Shown here: piece by piece, positions 21,898 through 32,128 of the stretch
Layout: each line of letters opens with the position of its first letter
Position numbering within the stretch: the stretch's first letter is position 1
Origin: Gambelia wislizenii
Lineage: Eukaryota; Chordata; Lepidosauria; Squamata; Crotaphytidae
Reading direction: 5' to 3'
Length of the DNA stretch: 64,000 nt
Assembly: GCA_030847615.1 (NCBI GenBank)
Contig: JAUMIR010000001.1
Location: 290,868,187 to 290,932,186, forward strand
Notes under the pieces: generated by a model
The model's input: only the letters and a program-made list of their open reading frames with translations
Databases searched by the model: none
What the model was told of the DNA's origin: nothing
Translations under genes and position numbers: made by a program

Positions 21898-23914
21898 TTA
21901 GTAGTAGGGTAGACGATGCCTTGTTGGCATACATGGATATTGTGACTACTTTCAAAAATAAGGCCTCTTATCCTCCTAATTACATAAAAGGTAGAAGAAC
22001 ATGGTTTGACAAGAGTTGTCTTGTCTGGAAACAGAAGTTAAGACAAATGTTCCATCAGGCTTTGGCCAATCCAGTGGTGAATTTTGGGTTCTATTATGAA
22101 GCCCATTTAGAATATTCTAAACGGGTGGAGGGTAAAAGGAAGGTATTTTTCCAGCAAAATTGGAGGTCTTTGGATAATGCTCTGACATCCACAGATGCGA
22201 AAACATTTTGGGTGGCTTTTGTGAAATATATGAATAACGAGAGCTCTGTGGTTTTACCTACTATATCCTCCTTGATTTGGTTTTCCTGTTATACCAAAAA
22301 ATGAGTACACAAGCATTTGAGGGCAATCTACTAATAAAGAATTCTCCTAATCAATGGAGCTCAGTTTCTGCTGACGAGGTGCATCAGTTGATCCTTAAAT
22401 TAAAATCTGGCAAATCCCCAGGATATGATGGCCTCCCAGCAGAAATTTTAAAGTTTCACCCTGAGCAATGGACAAAGGCATTGGCTGATTTATTTACTCT
22501 TGTCAATAACCCTGGTGAGATTCCAGCTTATTGTAAAGATTCCATCATAATTCCTATCTTTAGAAAAGGGGATAGAGACGGCCCTAGTAATTATTGCCCA
22601 ATAAGTCTTCTATTGGTAGTGGGCAAAGTTTATGCCAGTTACTTTGGTATGAAATTATTGAGTTGGATGTATGTTCAAGCGTTGATAGGTCTGGAGCAAG
22701 CAGGATTTAGAAAACACATGTCCACTGAGGATCATATAATAGTGCTTTCATTTCTCGTAAATAAATACCTGTCATGCCCTAAAGGCAAATTATATGTGGC
22801 TTTTATCGATCTGAAGGCCACTTTTGATTCAATTCACTCGCCATTATTATGGGACAAGCTTGGTAGGCTTAATATAGATCCTCGACTGTTATTTCTACTA
22901 AGCCAACTTCATAAAAATAATCAGTGCAGAGTGAAGTTCTCTGAAACTGGCTTATTAACAGACCCTATTCACTCAGGTACAGGTGTTAGACAAGGATGAG
23001 TGTTGGCTCCTCACCTGTTTAATTTATTTGTGGCTGACTTACCTGCCTTTATGGCCACAGTAGACTCTCATCCACCATCGCTAGGTAATCGGCTGCTATT
23101 TGTACTCCATTATGCTGATGACACATTGTTACTTTCTCTAACTCAGGTGGAGTTGGCAAGAGCCTTAAAAAGATTTTTCGAATATTGTGATAAATCTCAC
23201 CTGCTGGTAAATTCTGACAAATCCAAAATACTAGTATTTTCTAAGAAATTTGCCCTGAGAAGATGGAAGTTTGGTAATCAGACAATTGAGCAGGTGAAGA
23301 AGTATGTTTATCTTGGTGTCCTTTTTCATTTTAATGGACACTGGTATAAACAGAGAGATAAGGTAATTCTAGCAGGGAAAAGATCTTTGGCAGCTATACA
23401 ATCTTTTTACTATAAAAAAGGAAATCAGGATATTCTGGTGGCCTTAAAAATTTATAAAGCCAAATTAAGACCGCAGTTACTTTATAGTATATTTACCTGG
23501 ATTCCAGTCTTTAAATAAGGAGACTGAATGACTGCAGACTTCTTTTTTAAGGAGAATATTAGCGGTTCCCCCTTGTGTACACCATCTGACTGTTTATGCA
23601 GAACTGGGCTTGAATTCTCTTGAAACTGAAACTTAGCTGTTGACTTACAGATCTTGGTTTAAGATCCATTTTAGGCCCAATAGATCTGGCTTTTTATGCT
23701 TTCTTCTATCTGATGTTTACTACACTAGATGGGCAATGTTTTATGAAAGCAAAATAGTGTCTATGGGTATTAATCTTGATTCTCTCCTTTTGTTATCTGA
23801 AAAGGAATGTCTTAAAAACGATTAGGCTCTGCCTAAAAACGATCCTTGAAGTCCTATTGTTATATGTATATGTTGTATTATGCCTAATAAAGGTTGTGGA
23901 TGGATGGATGGATG
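21898..23914 (+). mobile_element. Non-LTR retrotransposon, RT domain, several stops
   Basis: Frames at 21921-22304, 22277-22999, 23000-23518 and 23640-23825 read as one reverse transcriptase broken by a frameshift near 22290 and stops near 22998 and 23516. Motifs in order: SGKSPGYDGLPAEILKF, NYCPISLLLVVGK, AFIDLKATFDSIHSPLLWDK (motif A), SGTGVRQG (motif B), and LHYADDTLLLSLTQVELARA (active site YADD). Then a C-terminal region KKYVYLGVLFHFNG and LRRILAVPPCVHHL. No endonuclease is seen, so the copy is 5'-truncated. It ends in a (GGAT)n tail at 23897-23914. It is clearly not CR1 or L2; a Vingi/Ingi- or R4-like clade is possible. Inactive. Confidence 0.75.
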
Positions 23915-23919
23915 GAATT

Positions 23920-24500
23920 CAAGTGAAAGATCTGGGTGTGTCCACTGAATTTGGACAAAATGCTCAGCTATTTTAATATTTTTGTAGTCCAGTTTCAGAC
24001 AATACTTTCTGGCTCTACATTCCTTGAAAACTGCTTTACTGAAGTAGAGTGTTTGACTAGTCTGTGTGGTGCTCTTGGACTGAAAAATTTCTCAGTGTTT
24101 CCATTACAAATTTATAACCAGAGCAGAGCAGGCTTCAAGCTTTGAATCTGTGTCTGTGTCCCAAGCAATAGCCTTTTTAGGGAGGTCTAGGGCATGATCC
24201 AGCCCAAGACATACTCTGTCTTAAAAGAAATATGGAAGTGATTTCAGCATGAAGTGAACTCTTCTGCTGGGTGTTAAAAGTATTTGGATAGTCATCTTAA
24301 TTCCATTAGCTATTTGACAGCATAATATTTGCTGAAGTGATGGACTTTTACCTGGCAGAACAGCATATATGCCCCTTTGATACTAAAAATGCTACTTTGC
24401 TTTAATCTGAACAATATCTCTGCTTGATAATATCACATCATGGGATGCCATCACATCACATCATGTGATAACTTATGTCTAGCTATGAAGATACACCTAT
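23920..24500. other. Unannotated intronic sequence
   Basis: AT-rich, with a short direct repeat around 24425-24465 (ATATCACATCATGGGATGCC, then ATCACATCATGTGATAAC). I recognise no element or exon. Confidence 0.35.
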
Positions 24501-24504
24501 AACT

Positions 24505-24815
24505 TGAATTTCTTTAAGTTTATTTATTTGTGCAATTTCTGTACCACCTTTCTCCCAAAGTTGGACCCAAGGCAGCTCACATAAAAATTAAAATTGCAAT
24601 TAAAACCACTTAAAAACATACAAGCAAAAAACAAATAAAAACAGCATTAAAATATACACGGTTAAAAGCTGCAACCATACATCAAAGGCATGCTTAAGTA
24701 AGAACATTTTTGCCTGCCAGTGAAATGAAAAGAGGGAGGTGGCTAGCCTAGCCTCCTGTGGGAGGCAGTTCCATGCAAAGTGCATGGAATCCAGCATTAG
24801 TAGGGCTTGCCAATA
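24505..24815 (-). mobile_element. L2-like LINE 3'-end fragment
   Basis: On the minus strand the frame AWNCLPQEARLATSLFSFHW followed by QAKMFLLKHAF aligns with LWNDLPSEIRQITSLSGFKK and LKTDLFRQAF at the C-terminus of the intact L2. The 3' UTR has GAGCTGCCTTGGGTCCAAC and GGGAGAAAGGTGGTACAG, then AAATAAATAAA. A diverged L2-group copy, 5'-truncated. Confidence 0.65.
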
Positions 24816-25100
24816 ATTTAATTATTTTTCTGATTATATACATCATAATATTGAGATGGCTAAGGCCCCCACAGTCTCTGACCTGAATTTCTACATTAGA
24901 TTCTTTCTTCCTCTGAGGGCACCAACCCCACTCTTACTCAGACTCAAACCTTGTGGTCATATGTTAGGAAACATGGGATTTTATTCAAAGTTTTGTAGTT
25001 CCAGTGAAGAGCAAAGAATGGATAGAATAGACTATGATATTTGGCCAAATAAAAGCCAATAGATTGGAGTTGATCAGGGATAACTTGTATGATTGATGAT

Positions 25101-26418
25101 TGTGGAGGGCCCTGAGGACTTCTGGAAGCAGAGCAGCAGCAGGAGGGGGCGTGGCCAGAAGTGGCTGGCGTTTTAAGCCACTCCCACACCCCTCAGGAAC
25201 ACCAGCCAGCAGCCAGAGGGACTCTAAGCCTGAAGCAGCCTCTTCTCCCCATTCCACCGGGCCAGAGGGCTGTGGAGGGCCCTGAGGACTTCTGGAAGCA
25301 GAGCAGCAGCAGGAGGGGGCGTGGCCAGAAGTGGCTGGCGTTTTAAGCCACTCCCACACCCCTCAGGAACACCAGCCAGCAGCCAGAGGGACTCTAAGCC
25401 TGAAGCAGCCTCTTCTCCCCACTCCACCAGGCCAGAGGGCTGTGGAGGGCCCTGAGGACTTCTGGAAGCAGAGCAGCAGCAGGAGGGGGCGTGGCCAGAA
25501 GTGGCTGGCGTTTTAAGCCACTCCCACACCCCTCAGGAACACCAGCCAGCAGCCAGAGGGACTCTAAGCCTGAAGCAGCCTCTTCTCCCCACTCCACCGG
25601 GCCAGAGGGCTGTGGAGGGCCCTGAGGACTTCTGGAAGCAGAGCAGCAGCAGGAGGGGGCGTGGCCAGAAGTGGCTGACGTTTTAAGCCACTCCCACACC
25701 CCTCAGGAACACCAGCCAGCAGCCAGAGGGACTCTAAGCCGGAAGCAGCCTCTTCTCCCCATTCCACCGGGCCAGAGGGCTGTGGAGGGCCCTGAGGACT
25801 TCTGGAAGCAGAGCAGCAGCAGGAGGGGGCGTGGCCAGAAGTGGCTGGCGTTTTAAGCCACTCCCACACCCCTCAGGAACACCAGCCAGCAGCCAGAGGG
25901 ACTCTAAGCCGGAAGCAGCCTCTTCTCCCCATTCCACCGGGCCAGAGGGCTGTGGAGGGCCCTGAGGACTTCTGGAAGCAGAGCAGCAGCAGGAGGGGGC
26001 GTGGCCAGAAGTGGCTGGCGTTTTAAGCCACTCCCACACCCCTCAGGAACACCAGCCAGCAGCCAGAGGGACTCTAAGCCTGAAGCAGCCTCTTCTCCCC
26101 ACTCCACCGGGCCAGAGGGCTGTGGAGGGCCCTGAGGACTTCTGGAAGCAGAGCAGCAGCAGGAGGGGGCGTGGCCAGAAGTGGCTGGCGTTTTAAGCCA
26201 CTCCCACACCCCTCAGGAACACCAGCCAGCAGCCAGAGGGACTCTAAGCCGGAAGCAGCCTCTTCTCCCCATTCCACCGGGCCAGAGGGCTGTGGAGGGC
26301 CCTGAGGACTTCTGGAAGCAGAGCAGCAGCAGGAGGGGACGTGGCCAGGAGTGGCTAGCATTTTAAGCCACTCCCACACCCCTCAGGAACACCAGCCAGC
26401 AGCCAGAGGGACTCCAAG
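25101..26418 (+). repeat. 170-bp tandem monomers of the L2 5' UTR
   Basis: Copies of one unit start at 25101, 25271, 25441, 25611, 25781, 25951 and 26121 (each exactly 170 bp). A partial eighth unit starts at 26291 and diverges after about 26418. Each unit begins TGTGGAGGGCCCTGAGGACT and contains GGAGGGGGCGTGG (Sp/KLF-like GC box) and CCACTCCCACACCCCTC (CACCC boxes). Few positions vary (for example CCTGAAG versus CCGGAAG, ATTCCACC versus ACTCCACC). By analogy with monomeric 5' UTRs of mouse L1 the array is probably the internal promoter, but that is inference. The short open frames in each unit are by-products of the repeat. Confidence 0.9.
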
Positions 26419-29400
26419 CTTGCAATTGGCGTCAGCTGAGGCCGGGGATGGAGTGGGGGCGGAAATTGGAGTTGTGCTGGGGAAAGGGAGGTATGGTCGG
26501 AACAGAGTGAACAGATGGTACAAAAGAAGTCGGGATCGCTGTTTGTTAGCTATCCCACCTTCAGTTCACCCTGTTTCCCGGAATGGATTGGAGAGCGTAC
26601 CAAACATTCCACAGAACCTTACTTTGCTCCTCTGCAATGCCAGGTCGGTTAAGAATAAAACTCATATTATTTACGATCTACTTTTGGATGAGGATGCCGA
26701 CCTGGCTTGCTTCACAGAAACCTGGCTGGGAGAGGATAGCGCTGTCACATGGGCGCAGGCCCTCCCAGCCGGGTATTCTGTCAGTGAGCAGGTGAGGGGA
26801 AGTGGGCGGGGGGGCGGAGTGGCTCTGGTTTATAAGAACAATCTGACCTTGACCAGGATACCTGTCCGAAACACAGTCCACTTTGAGTGTATGTACCTTA
26901 GCCTGAGGACCAGGGATAGTTTGGGGATTCTGCTAGTATACCGACCACCCCGTTGTCTAGCAGACTCCCTAACCGAGCTGACACAGCTGGTCTCAGAGTT
27001 GCTCTTGGAGTCTCCCAGACTTTTAGTTTTGGGGGACTTCAACATTCCACTTGAGAACAGCTTGACAAATTTGACTGGTGCAGCTCGGGAGTTCATGGAA
27101 ACCATGACAAACATGGGCCTATCCCAAAGGGTCATCGGGCCCACACATTGTGCGGGTCATACCCTCGATGCGGTCTTCAGCACGGAACAGGAATATCCGT
27201 GGGCGGAGGTTATAAAAACCACCGCATTGTCATGGACGGATCATTTCCTGGTCAAGACTGAACTAAGAGCCACTGTCTGCCCCACCGGGGGTGGTGGACC
27301 TATTAGAATGGTCCGCCCTCGAAGGCTAATGGAACCAATAGGATTCCAGAAAGCCTTGGAGGGTTTAATGGTTGGTAACGCCGGTGACCCTGTCGAAACT
27401 TTGGTTAATACCTGGAACAACGATCTTACCAAGGCTATCGACACGATCGCTCCCAAGCGTCCTTTCCAACCCGCTTCAAACCGTAAGCCATGGTATACAG
27501 CAGAGCTTAGGAAAATGAAGCGGGTTGGACAACGACTAGAGCGCAACTGGCGGAAAACTCGACTCTTATCCGACAGGACTCGTCATAGGAACTTTCTTTG
27601 GTCCTATCGAGAGGCAATACGTGCAGCACAGCGATCCTTCTCCTCTGCACGTATTGCGTCTGCAGAGTCCCGTCCAGCAGAGCTGTTTAGGGTGGTAAGG
27701 GAGATGACGCAGGTTATTCCTGCGCAGAACCCGTTGCTTAACCCAACGACGGCCTGCTGTGACGCGTTTAACAATTTCTTTGCAGATAAAATCTCTCAGA
27801 TAAGAGCCGACTTAGATACCAGTAATTTGGCAGAAACAATTGACGAGGTGTCCAGCAACTCCGTTGATGTCAGTTTACTGGATCAATTTCAATCTGTGAG
27901 TACTGAGGACGTGGACAAGCTACTTGGTAGGGTTAGGAAGACGACCTGCCCTCTCGATCCTTGCCCTTCATGGCTGGCCATCCAGGGGGGGACTGCCTTG
28001 ATGATGTTCCTTAAGGACATCATCAATGCATCCCTCAGAGAAGGATGTGTTCCATCTTGTTTAAAGGAAGCAGCCGTTAGGCCGCTCCTGAAAAAATCTT
28101 CCCTTGACCCCCTGGACATGAACAACTATAGGCCGGTTTCTATGTTACCATTCTTGAGCAAAGTGATCGAGAGGGCAGTTGCGCTTCAACTCCAAGTGGT
28201 TTTGGATGAAACCGATTATCTAGACCCATTTCAAACTGGCTTTAGGACGGGATTTGGAGTTGAGACTGCCATGGTTGCCTTGACTGATGACCTGCGTCTA
28301 AGCATTGACAGGGGTAGTGTGACCCTGTTGGTGCTTCTGGACCTCTCAGCGGCTTTCGATACAATAGATCATAGCATCCTCTTGGATCGCTTGAGGGGGT
28401 TAGGAATCGGAGGCACTGCGCTCCAGTGGTTCCGGTCCTTCCTCTCGGGCAGGTCCCAGAGGGTGTTGCTCGGGGACAGCTGCTCCAGCAGAAAGGAGCT
28501 TACTTGTGGTGTTCCACAGGGTGCCATCCTGTCCCCGATGCTGTTTAACATTTATATGAAGCCGCTGGGTGAGATTATTCGCAGTTATGGGGCTGGGTGT
28601 TATCAGTACGCTGATGACACCCAGATCTATTTCTCCTTGCCCCGATCATCGGCCTCGAATTCCGATGGCGTCTCTCCTCTTAATGATTGTCTTAAAGCAG
28701 TAATGGGCTGGATGAGGAAAAACAGATTGAGATTAAATCCAGATAAAACGGAGGTGCTCACGGTAGCGGCCCCCAAACCAGGAGTTGGGTTGCAACCTCC
28801 AGTCCTGGACGGGGTCACACTCTCCGTTAAGGACTGTGTTCGCAGTCTGGGGGTGCTCCTTGATTCATCGCTTCAGATGACGAGTCAAGTGAATGCGACA
28901 GTCAGGAGCGCCTGTTATCAGCTTCGGCTGATACGCCAGCTGCGCCATTTCCTGGAAGTAAGGGACCTCAAGACTGTGGTGCACGCGCTGGTAACCTCCC
29001 GTCTAGATTTCTGCAATGCGCTCTACATGGGGCTGCCCTCATGCTTGGTCCGGAAACTTCAGTTGGTACAAAATATGGCAGCCAGAGTGGTCTCAGGAAC
29101 ATCTCGGAGAGACCATATAACTCCAGTACTAAAATCTCTCCACTGGCTGCCAATCAGTTTCCGGGCCCAGTATAAGGTGTTGGTTATTACCTTTAAAGCC
29201 CTAAATGGCTTGGGTCCAACTTATCTCCGGAACCGCCTCCTCCCATACAATCCTCCCCGCGCACTCCGGTCCTCTGGGAGGAATTTGCTTCAGCCACAAA
29301 AATCTAGGCTGTCTGCAACCTCCCAGAGGGCCTTTTCGGTAGTCGCCCCCAAATTGTGGAATGACCTGCCGAGTGAGATCCGTCAGATAACGAGCCTGAG

Positions 29401-29455
29401 TGGCTTTAAAAAAGCACTAAAGACGGATCTCTTTCGGCAGGCCTTTCCTAATTAG
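26351..29455 (+). CDS. L2 ORF: endonuclease plus reverse transcriptase
   Basis: An uninterrupted 1034-codon frame encodes the enzyme that nicks genomic DNA and copies L2 RNA at the nick. The AP-type endonuclease (about residues 88-305) shows N96 (LCNARS), E123 (FTETWL), D229/N231 (LGDFNIP) and D297/H298 (WTDHF). The reverse transcriptase (about 565-850) shows NNYRPVSMLPFLSKVIE, motif A LLDLSAAFDTIDH (660-673), motif B GVPQGAILSPMLFNIYM (720-736) and YADD at 753-756. The C-terminal region (about 880-1034) has LKSLHWLPISFRAQYKVLV and RAFSVVAPKLWNDLPSEIR, typical of L2. The frame opens in the last monomer at a GTG codon; the first in-frame ATG (26891) lies inside the endonuclease, so the true start is unclear. 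All catalytic residues I can check are present. Length fits a single-ORF L2. Confidence 0.88.
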   Translation: MASILSHSHTPQEHQPAARGTPSLQLASAEAGDGVGAEIGVVLGKGRYGRNRVNRWYKRSRDRCLLAIPPSVHPVSRNGLESVPNIPQNLTLLLCNARSVKNKTHIIYDLLLDEDADLACFTETWLGEDSAVTWAQALPAGYSVSEQVRGSGRGGGVALVYKNNLTLTRIPVRNTVHFECMYLSLRTRDSLGILLVYRPPRCLADSLTELTQLVSELLLESPRLLVLGDFNIPLENSLTNLTGAAREFMETMTNMGLSQRVIGPTHCAGHTLDAVFSTEQEYPWAEVIKTTALSWTDHFLVKTELRATVCPTGGGGPIRMVRPRRLMEPIGFQKALEGLMVGNAGDPVETLVNTWNNDLTKAIDTIAPKRPFQPASNRKPWYTAELRKMKRVGQRLERNWRKTRLLSDRTRHRNFLWSYREAIRAAQRSFSSARIASAESRPAELFRVVREMTQVIPAQNPLLNPTTACCDAFNNFFADKISQIRADLDTSNLAETIDEVSSNSVDVSLLDQFQSVSTEDVDKLLGRVRKTTCPLDPCPSWLAIQGGTALMMFLKDIINASLREGCVPSCLKEAAVRPLLKKSSLDPLDMNNYRPVSMLPFLSKVIERAVALQLQVVLDETDYLDPFQTGFRTGFGVETAMVALTDDLRLSIDRGSVTLLVLLDLSAAFDTIDHSILLDRLRGLGIGGTALQWFRSFLSGRSQRVLLGDSCSSRKELTCGVPQGAILSPMLFNIYMKPLGEIIRSYGAGCYQYADDTQIYFSLPRSSASNSDGVSPLNDCLKAVMGWMRKNRLRLNPDKTEVLTVAAPKPGVGLQPPVLDGVTLSVKDCVRSLGVLLDSSLQMTSQVNATVRSACYQLRLIRQLRHFLEVRDLKTVVHALVTSRLDFCNALYMGLPSCLVRKLQLVQNMAARVVSGTSRRDHITPVLKSLHWLPISFRAQYKVLVITFKALNGLGPTYLRNRLLPYNPPRALRSSGRNLLQPQKSRLSATSQRAFSVVAPKLWNDLPSEIRQITSLSGFKKALKTDLFRQAFPN

Positions 29456-29752
29456 ATCCCGGCCTCAGGGGATCCTGGCCTCTTCTAGGCTGCTGGCCAT
29501 TTATTATATTTTATTGTATTTATAGTTTTAAATGTGATTTTAGATTAGTTGTTTTTAATTTATATTTGTTTAATGTTTTTTATGGGGGAGGGTGGGAGTG
29601 GGGGTGTTTAGGGATTTTATTTGTATTGTATTTTAAATTCTGTAAGCCGCCCCGATTGTTTTAACAGAGGGGCGGGGTATAAATAAATTTTATTATTATT
29701 ATTATTATTATAGCTGTTCATTACCTATGCCAATTGCAAGGGAAATGATATA

Positions 29753-30080
29753 CAGGCATTCCTCGCTAAATATGGTGGGTTAGGTTCCAAACCACTGCTA
29801 TAAAACGAATATCACCTTAAAGCAAATCATAGGCTTCCCACACACACACTTTTCCTAAGAACATATTAATGCTATCATTTATTAAATATGCAATCGTTCT
29901 AGGCCTTAAAGAACAATGCTAAAGTAAAAATAATAAATAATTTATTTTGCTAGAATATGGCATTGAGACGTGAAGTGCACAAATGCTGTAAACAGACTGA
30001 GTGTGGGTAATAAAATGCTGCCGTCTTGTATAAGTGCTGTATTAGCAAAGCAGTCTAAACCTTAAACCAAGGTATGTCTG
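29753..30080. mobile_element. TA-flanked MITE (TACAGGCATTCCTCG ends)
   Basis: The left end CAGGCATTCCTCGC is the inverted copy of the right end CCAAGGTATGTCTG, each followed by TA (29751-29752 and 30081-30082). The interior is AT-rich with no ORF. The TA duplication and CAG...CTG ends suit a Tc1-mariner/pogo nonautonomous element, distinct in sequence from the other MITE families here. Confidence 0.6.
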
Positions 30081-30159
30081 TATACATGATAACTTGTGCT
30101 GAGATCTGCAGGATTAACTGGCTTGCCAAAGTGTATATGAATTGCATTGACAATTCTGT

Positions 30160-30520
30160 ATGACATTTTATTTATAATGTATTTATTTTATATGCTGCCT
30201 TTTCCTAGCTTACAAAGAGGCTTAAACAAGATAAAGCTAAAAACTAGATAACAAAAAATAAATTAAATTAAATTAAAAAGCACAATGAAACTAGTTATCA
30301 TATTAGAACACCATTAACATTTTAAAAATGTAAAATCATTAAAATAATAATAAAAAAGTTAAAAGTATAATACACATACGACTCCTTCAACCACTTAATC
30401 ATTAAATGCCTGTGTGGATAAAAAGGTCTTTGCCTGTTGGTTAAAGGAGAGCAGAGAGGGAGTTCACCCAGTTTCCTGTAGAAGGAAGCAACCATCAAGA
30501 AGGGTCTCTTATGGGCCTGT
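30160..30520 (-). mobile_element. L2-like LINE 3'-end fragment
   Basis: On the minus strand the piece AACAGGCAAAGACCTTTTTA and a long A/T-rich 3' UTR end in AGCATATAAAATAAATACAT. The layout equals the copies at 15020 and 24505. Coding remnants are too short to assign a frame. Confidence 0.5.
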
Positions 30521-30529
30521 TACAGTGAT

Positions 30530-31255
30530 GGGACTGAGATAAAGCCCTCCCATGAGTTTGACCCACAAACACTACATCTCTTCTGTTCAGTTAACTATTT
30601 TGTTCACTACTCATGGGCAAGTTTATAATTCTTTTCAAAATTATTATTAAAGCACGTGTGTTGTGCATTCACACACATGTATGTACACATATATACATCC
30701 ATGCATGCAAAAGAAGAGTGAAAGCCAAATTTGGCTCTATTTCTAGAGTAATAACAAACAAGCAAAGCCACCTATGGATGAAAGGAACATGATTGCAAAC
30801 TCTTGGGTTATGGACCAGTAAGAGTTCCATATCCTATCTCAACAGTTATGATGATGATTGATGTGTCTGGTTTTTTTACACGACAGTATGACTAAGGAAC
30901 TTTCACTTGAGATTTTAACAAGGTAGAAAAAGTTATAAGGAGTTACAGTTAGCAAATGCAGTTAATATGTACAGATTTTTAATGAGGGACCTACCTGTTC
31001 AGCATTAGCCAGCAGAAAGCAGTGGGTACGTAACTCTCTGTGACTGTACATAAAATGAAGTGGAAAGGATTCCTACCACATTTTCCCATTTCAGAGATAG
31101 TTATGGGTATCTTCAGTTAAGTCTGAATTGGCAACCAAGCAACTTCTTCAAGTTCTAAGGCAGAGGCTATACAAATGACTTTAGCTGGATTTACTTGACC
31201 ATAATAGTTGCATGTGTCTTTGTTTCTTTAGTCTATATAGGTTTCAATTTAATAA
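30530..31255. other. Unannotated intronic sequence
   Basis: AT-rich intron with short alternating runs (CACACACATGTATGTACACA around 30670). No exon or complete repeat recognised. Confidence 0.35.
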
Positions 31256-31258
31256 TAG

Positions 31259-31310
31259 AAGGCTAGTGTGGTGTATTGGTTTGGGAGTTGGGCTAAGACC
31301 CTGGAGTCAC
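31259..31310 (+). mobile_element. Sauria-type SINE head, interrupted
   Basis: AAGGCTAGTGTGGTGTATTG and GGCTAAGACCCTGGAGTCAC match the tRNA-like head of the SINE at 48722. The remainder is replaced by the MITE starting near 31308, consistent with a MITE insertion or a truncated copy. Confidence 0.4.
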
Positions 31311-31981
31311 TTCAACCCTCAACTTCATGGGGATTAGGGACACAGGGTCCCTGCAGAAGTGAAAAAATGCATGAATATTTTTTAAAAAACCCAAAATACA
31401 TGTATGCTAGAGACTCTGCTGCTGCAAAAAATCTCCCTTACTCCCAGGCCACCTCCAGTGCACCTCCATCGCCAGTCTACAAGCCTCCCTCCCTCCACAC
31501 CTCTTTGGATTGAAGACAATGAAGGAGATTTCAGCAGCAGCAGCTCTGGCACCCGCTTCTGGGTGGCAGGGAGGAGGCAGAGGGGAGGTTTGTAGACCAG
31601 CAGCGGAAGTGATGGAGGTGCAGTGGAAGCAGCCTGGAGCAAGGCGGAGGCAGCATGGTGCCAAGGTAGGAAAGGGAGGTACCAGCTGGGACTGTTGGCA
31701 GGAAAGGAGACAGAGAGGAGGACGGTGAAAAGGATGAGCTGCTGCCACCATTGGCCTGGCGCTTCCACAGCTATTGCTGCCACAAAAAGAAAAAAACAAA
31801 AACCACCTCCTTTAGTGTTATCTTCTTTCTCATCCAGAGAGGAGAATGGCGCTGAAGGAGCATTTCTGCAACAGTGTTGTCCTAGGGGGCAGGGTTTGGA
31901 GACTGGCAGCAGAAGCAGCTGCAAAGTCATGAATAATCAAATTTTGTGGAAGTAAAACCCAGGAAAGTTGAGGGTCAACTG
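31308..31981. mobile_element. GC-interior MITE (family C-like)
   Basis: The right end AAAGTTGAGGGTCAACTG followed by TA is the imperfect inverse of the left end (TTCAACCCTCAACTTCATGG). Inside the ends sit AT-rich shoulders (ATGCATGAATATTTTTT; GTCATGAATAATC) around a GC-rich core (31410-31760) with CAGCAGCAG and GGAGGTGCAGTGG segments. The open frames across the core on both strands are compositional. It lies 145 bp upstream of the RBMS1 exon. Confidence 0.5.
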
Positions 31982-32107
31982 TACTTCCACATTATGCCCA
32001 TGAGCACCATGGAGGTGAGCAGATCTGAAACTGCATTGTTTTCAGCATGATTGGACACTCCTGAGAGTTATGTGAAGCTTCTATTGCACGTGCTCCCTTC
32101 TGACCCA

Positions 32108-32128
32108 TCTTTGTTTACTTTGCAGCAG
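32108..32128 (+). promoter_or_regulatory. RBMS1: Splice acceptor with tandem NAGNAG
   Basis: A pyrimidine-rich tract (TCTTTGTTTACTTTG) ends in CAGCAG, with possible cleavage after 32125 or after 32128. Use of the second site drops one Gln codon and keeps the frame. This is the classic NAGNAG arrangement known to give single-residue isoforms. Confidence 0.75.

Larger units (their letters stand above)
25101..29711 (+). mobile_element. Full-length, young L2 LINE
   Basis: This is a complete-looking L2 retrotransposon in the sense orientation of RBMS1. It has a 5' array of 170-bp monomers (25101-26418), a single long frame for endonuclease and reverse transcriptase (26351-29455), a 250-bp 3' UTR with AAGCCGCCCCGATTGTTT and GGGGCGGGGTATAAATAAA, and a (TTA)n tail at 29685-29711. 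The frame has no stop and the monomers are almost identical to each other, both signs of recent insertion. It relates to the older 3' fragments at 15020, 24505, 30160 and 42390. No target duplication is evident. Confidence 0.85.
1..32125 (+). other. RBMS1: RBMS1 intron upstream of the coding exon
   Basis: No host coding exon is recognisable before the splice acceptor at 32125, so this whole stretch is inferred to be one intron of RBMS1 on the + strand. It is AT-rich and packed with LINE, SINE and MITE copies in both orientations, as itemised below. The inference depends on the exon identification. An unrecognised short or non-coding exon inside the interval cannot be excluded by eye. Confidence 0.7.

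Noticed and set aside
25100..26366. Repeated 61- and 101-codon frames in the 170-bp units
   Set aside because: Each is ended by a stop within the unit and exists only because the unit repeats. The array is better explained as L2 5' UTR.
25101..26418. CRISPR-like array
   Set aside because: Contiguous 170-bp units with no spacers, in a vertebrate genome.
31404..31955. Possible CpG island or first exon upstream of the RBMS1 exon
   Set aside because: The GC-rich block is bounded by inverted ends and a TA, so it is better explained as a MITE core. The RBMS1 exon is an internal exon with an acceptor.
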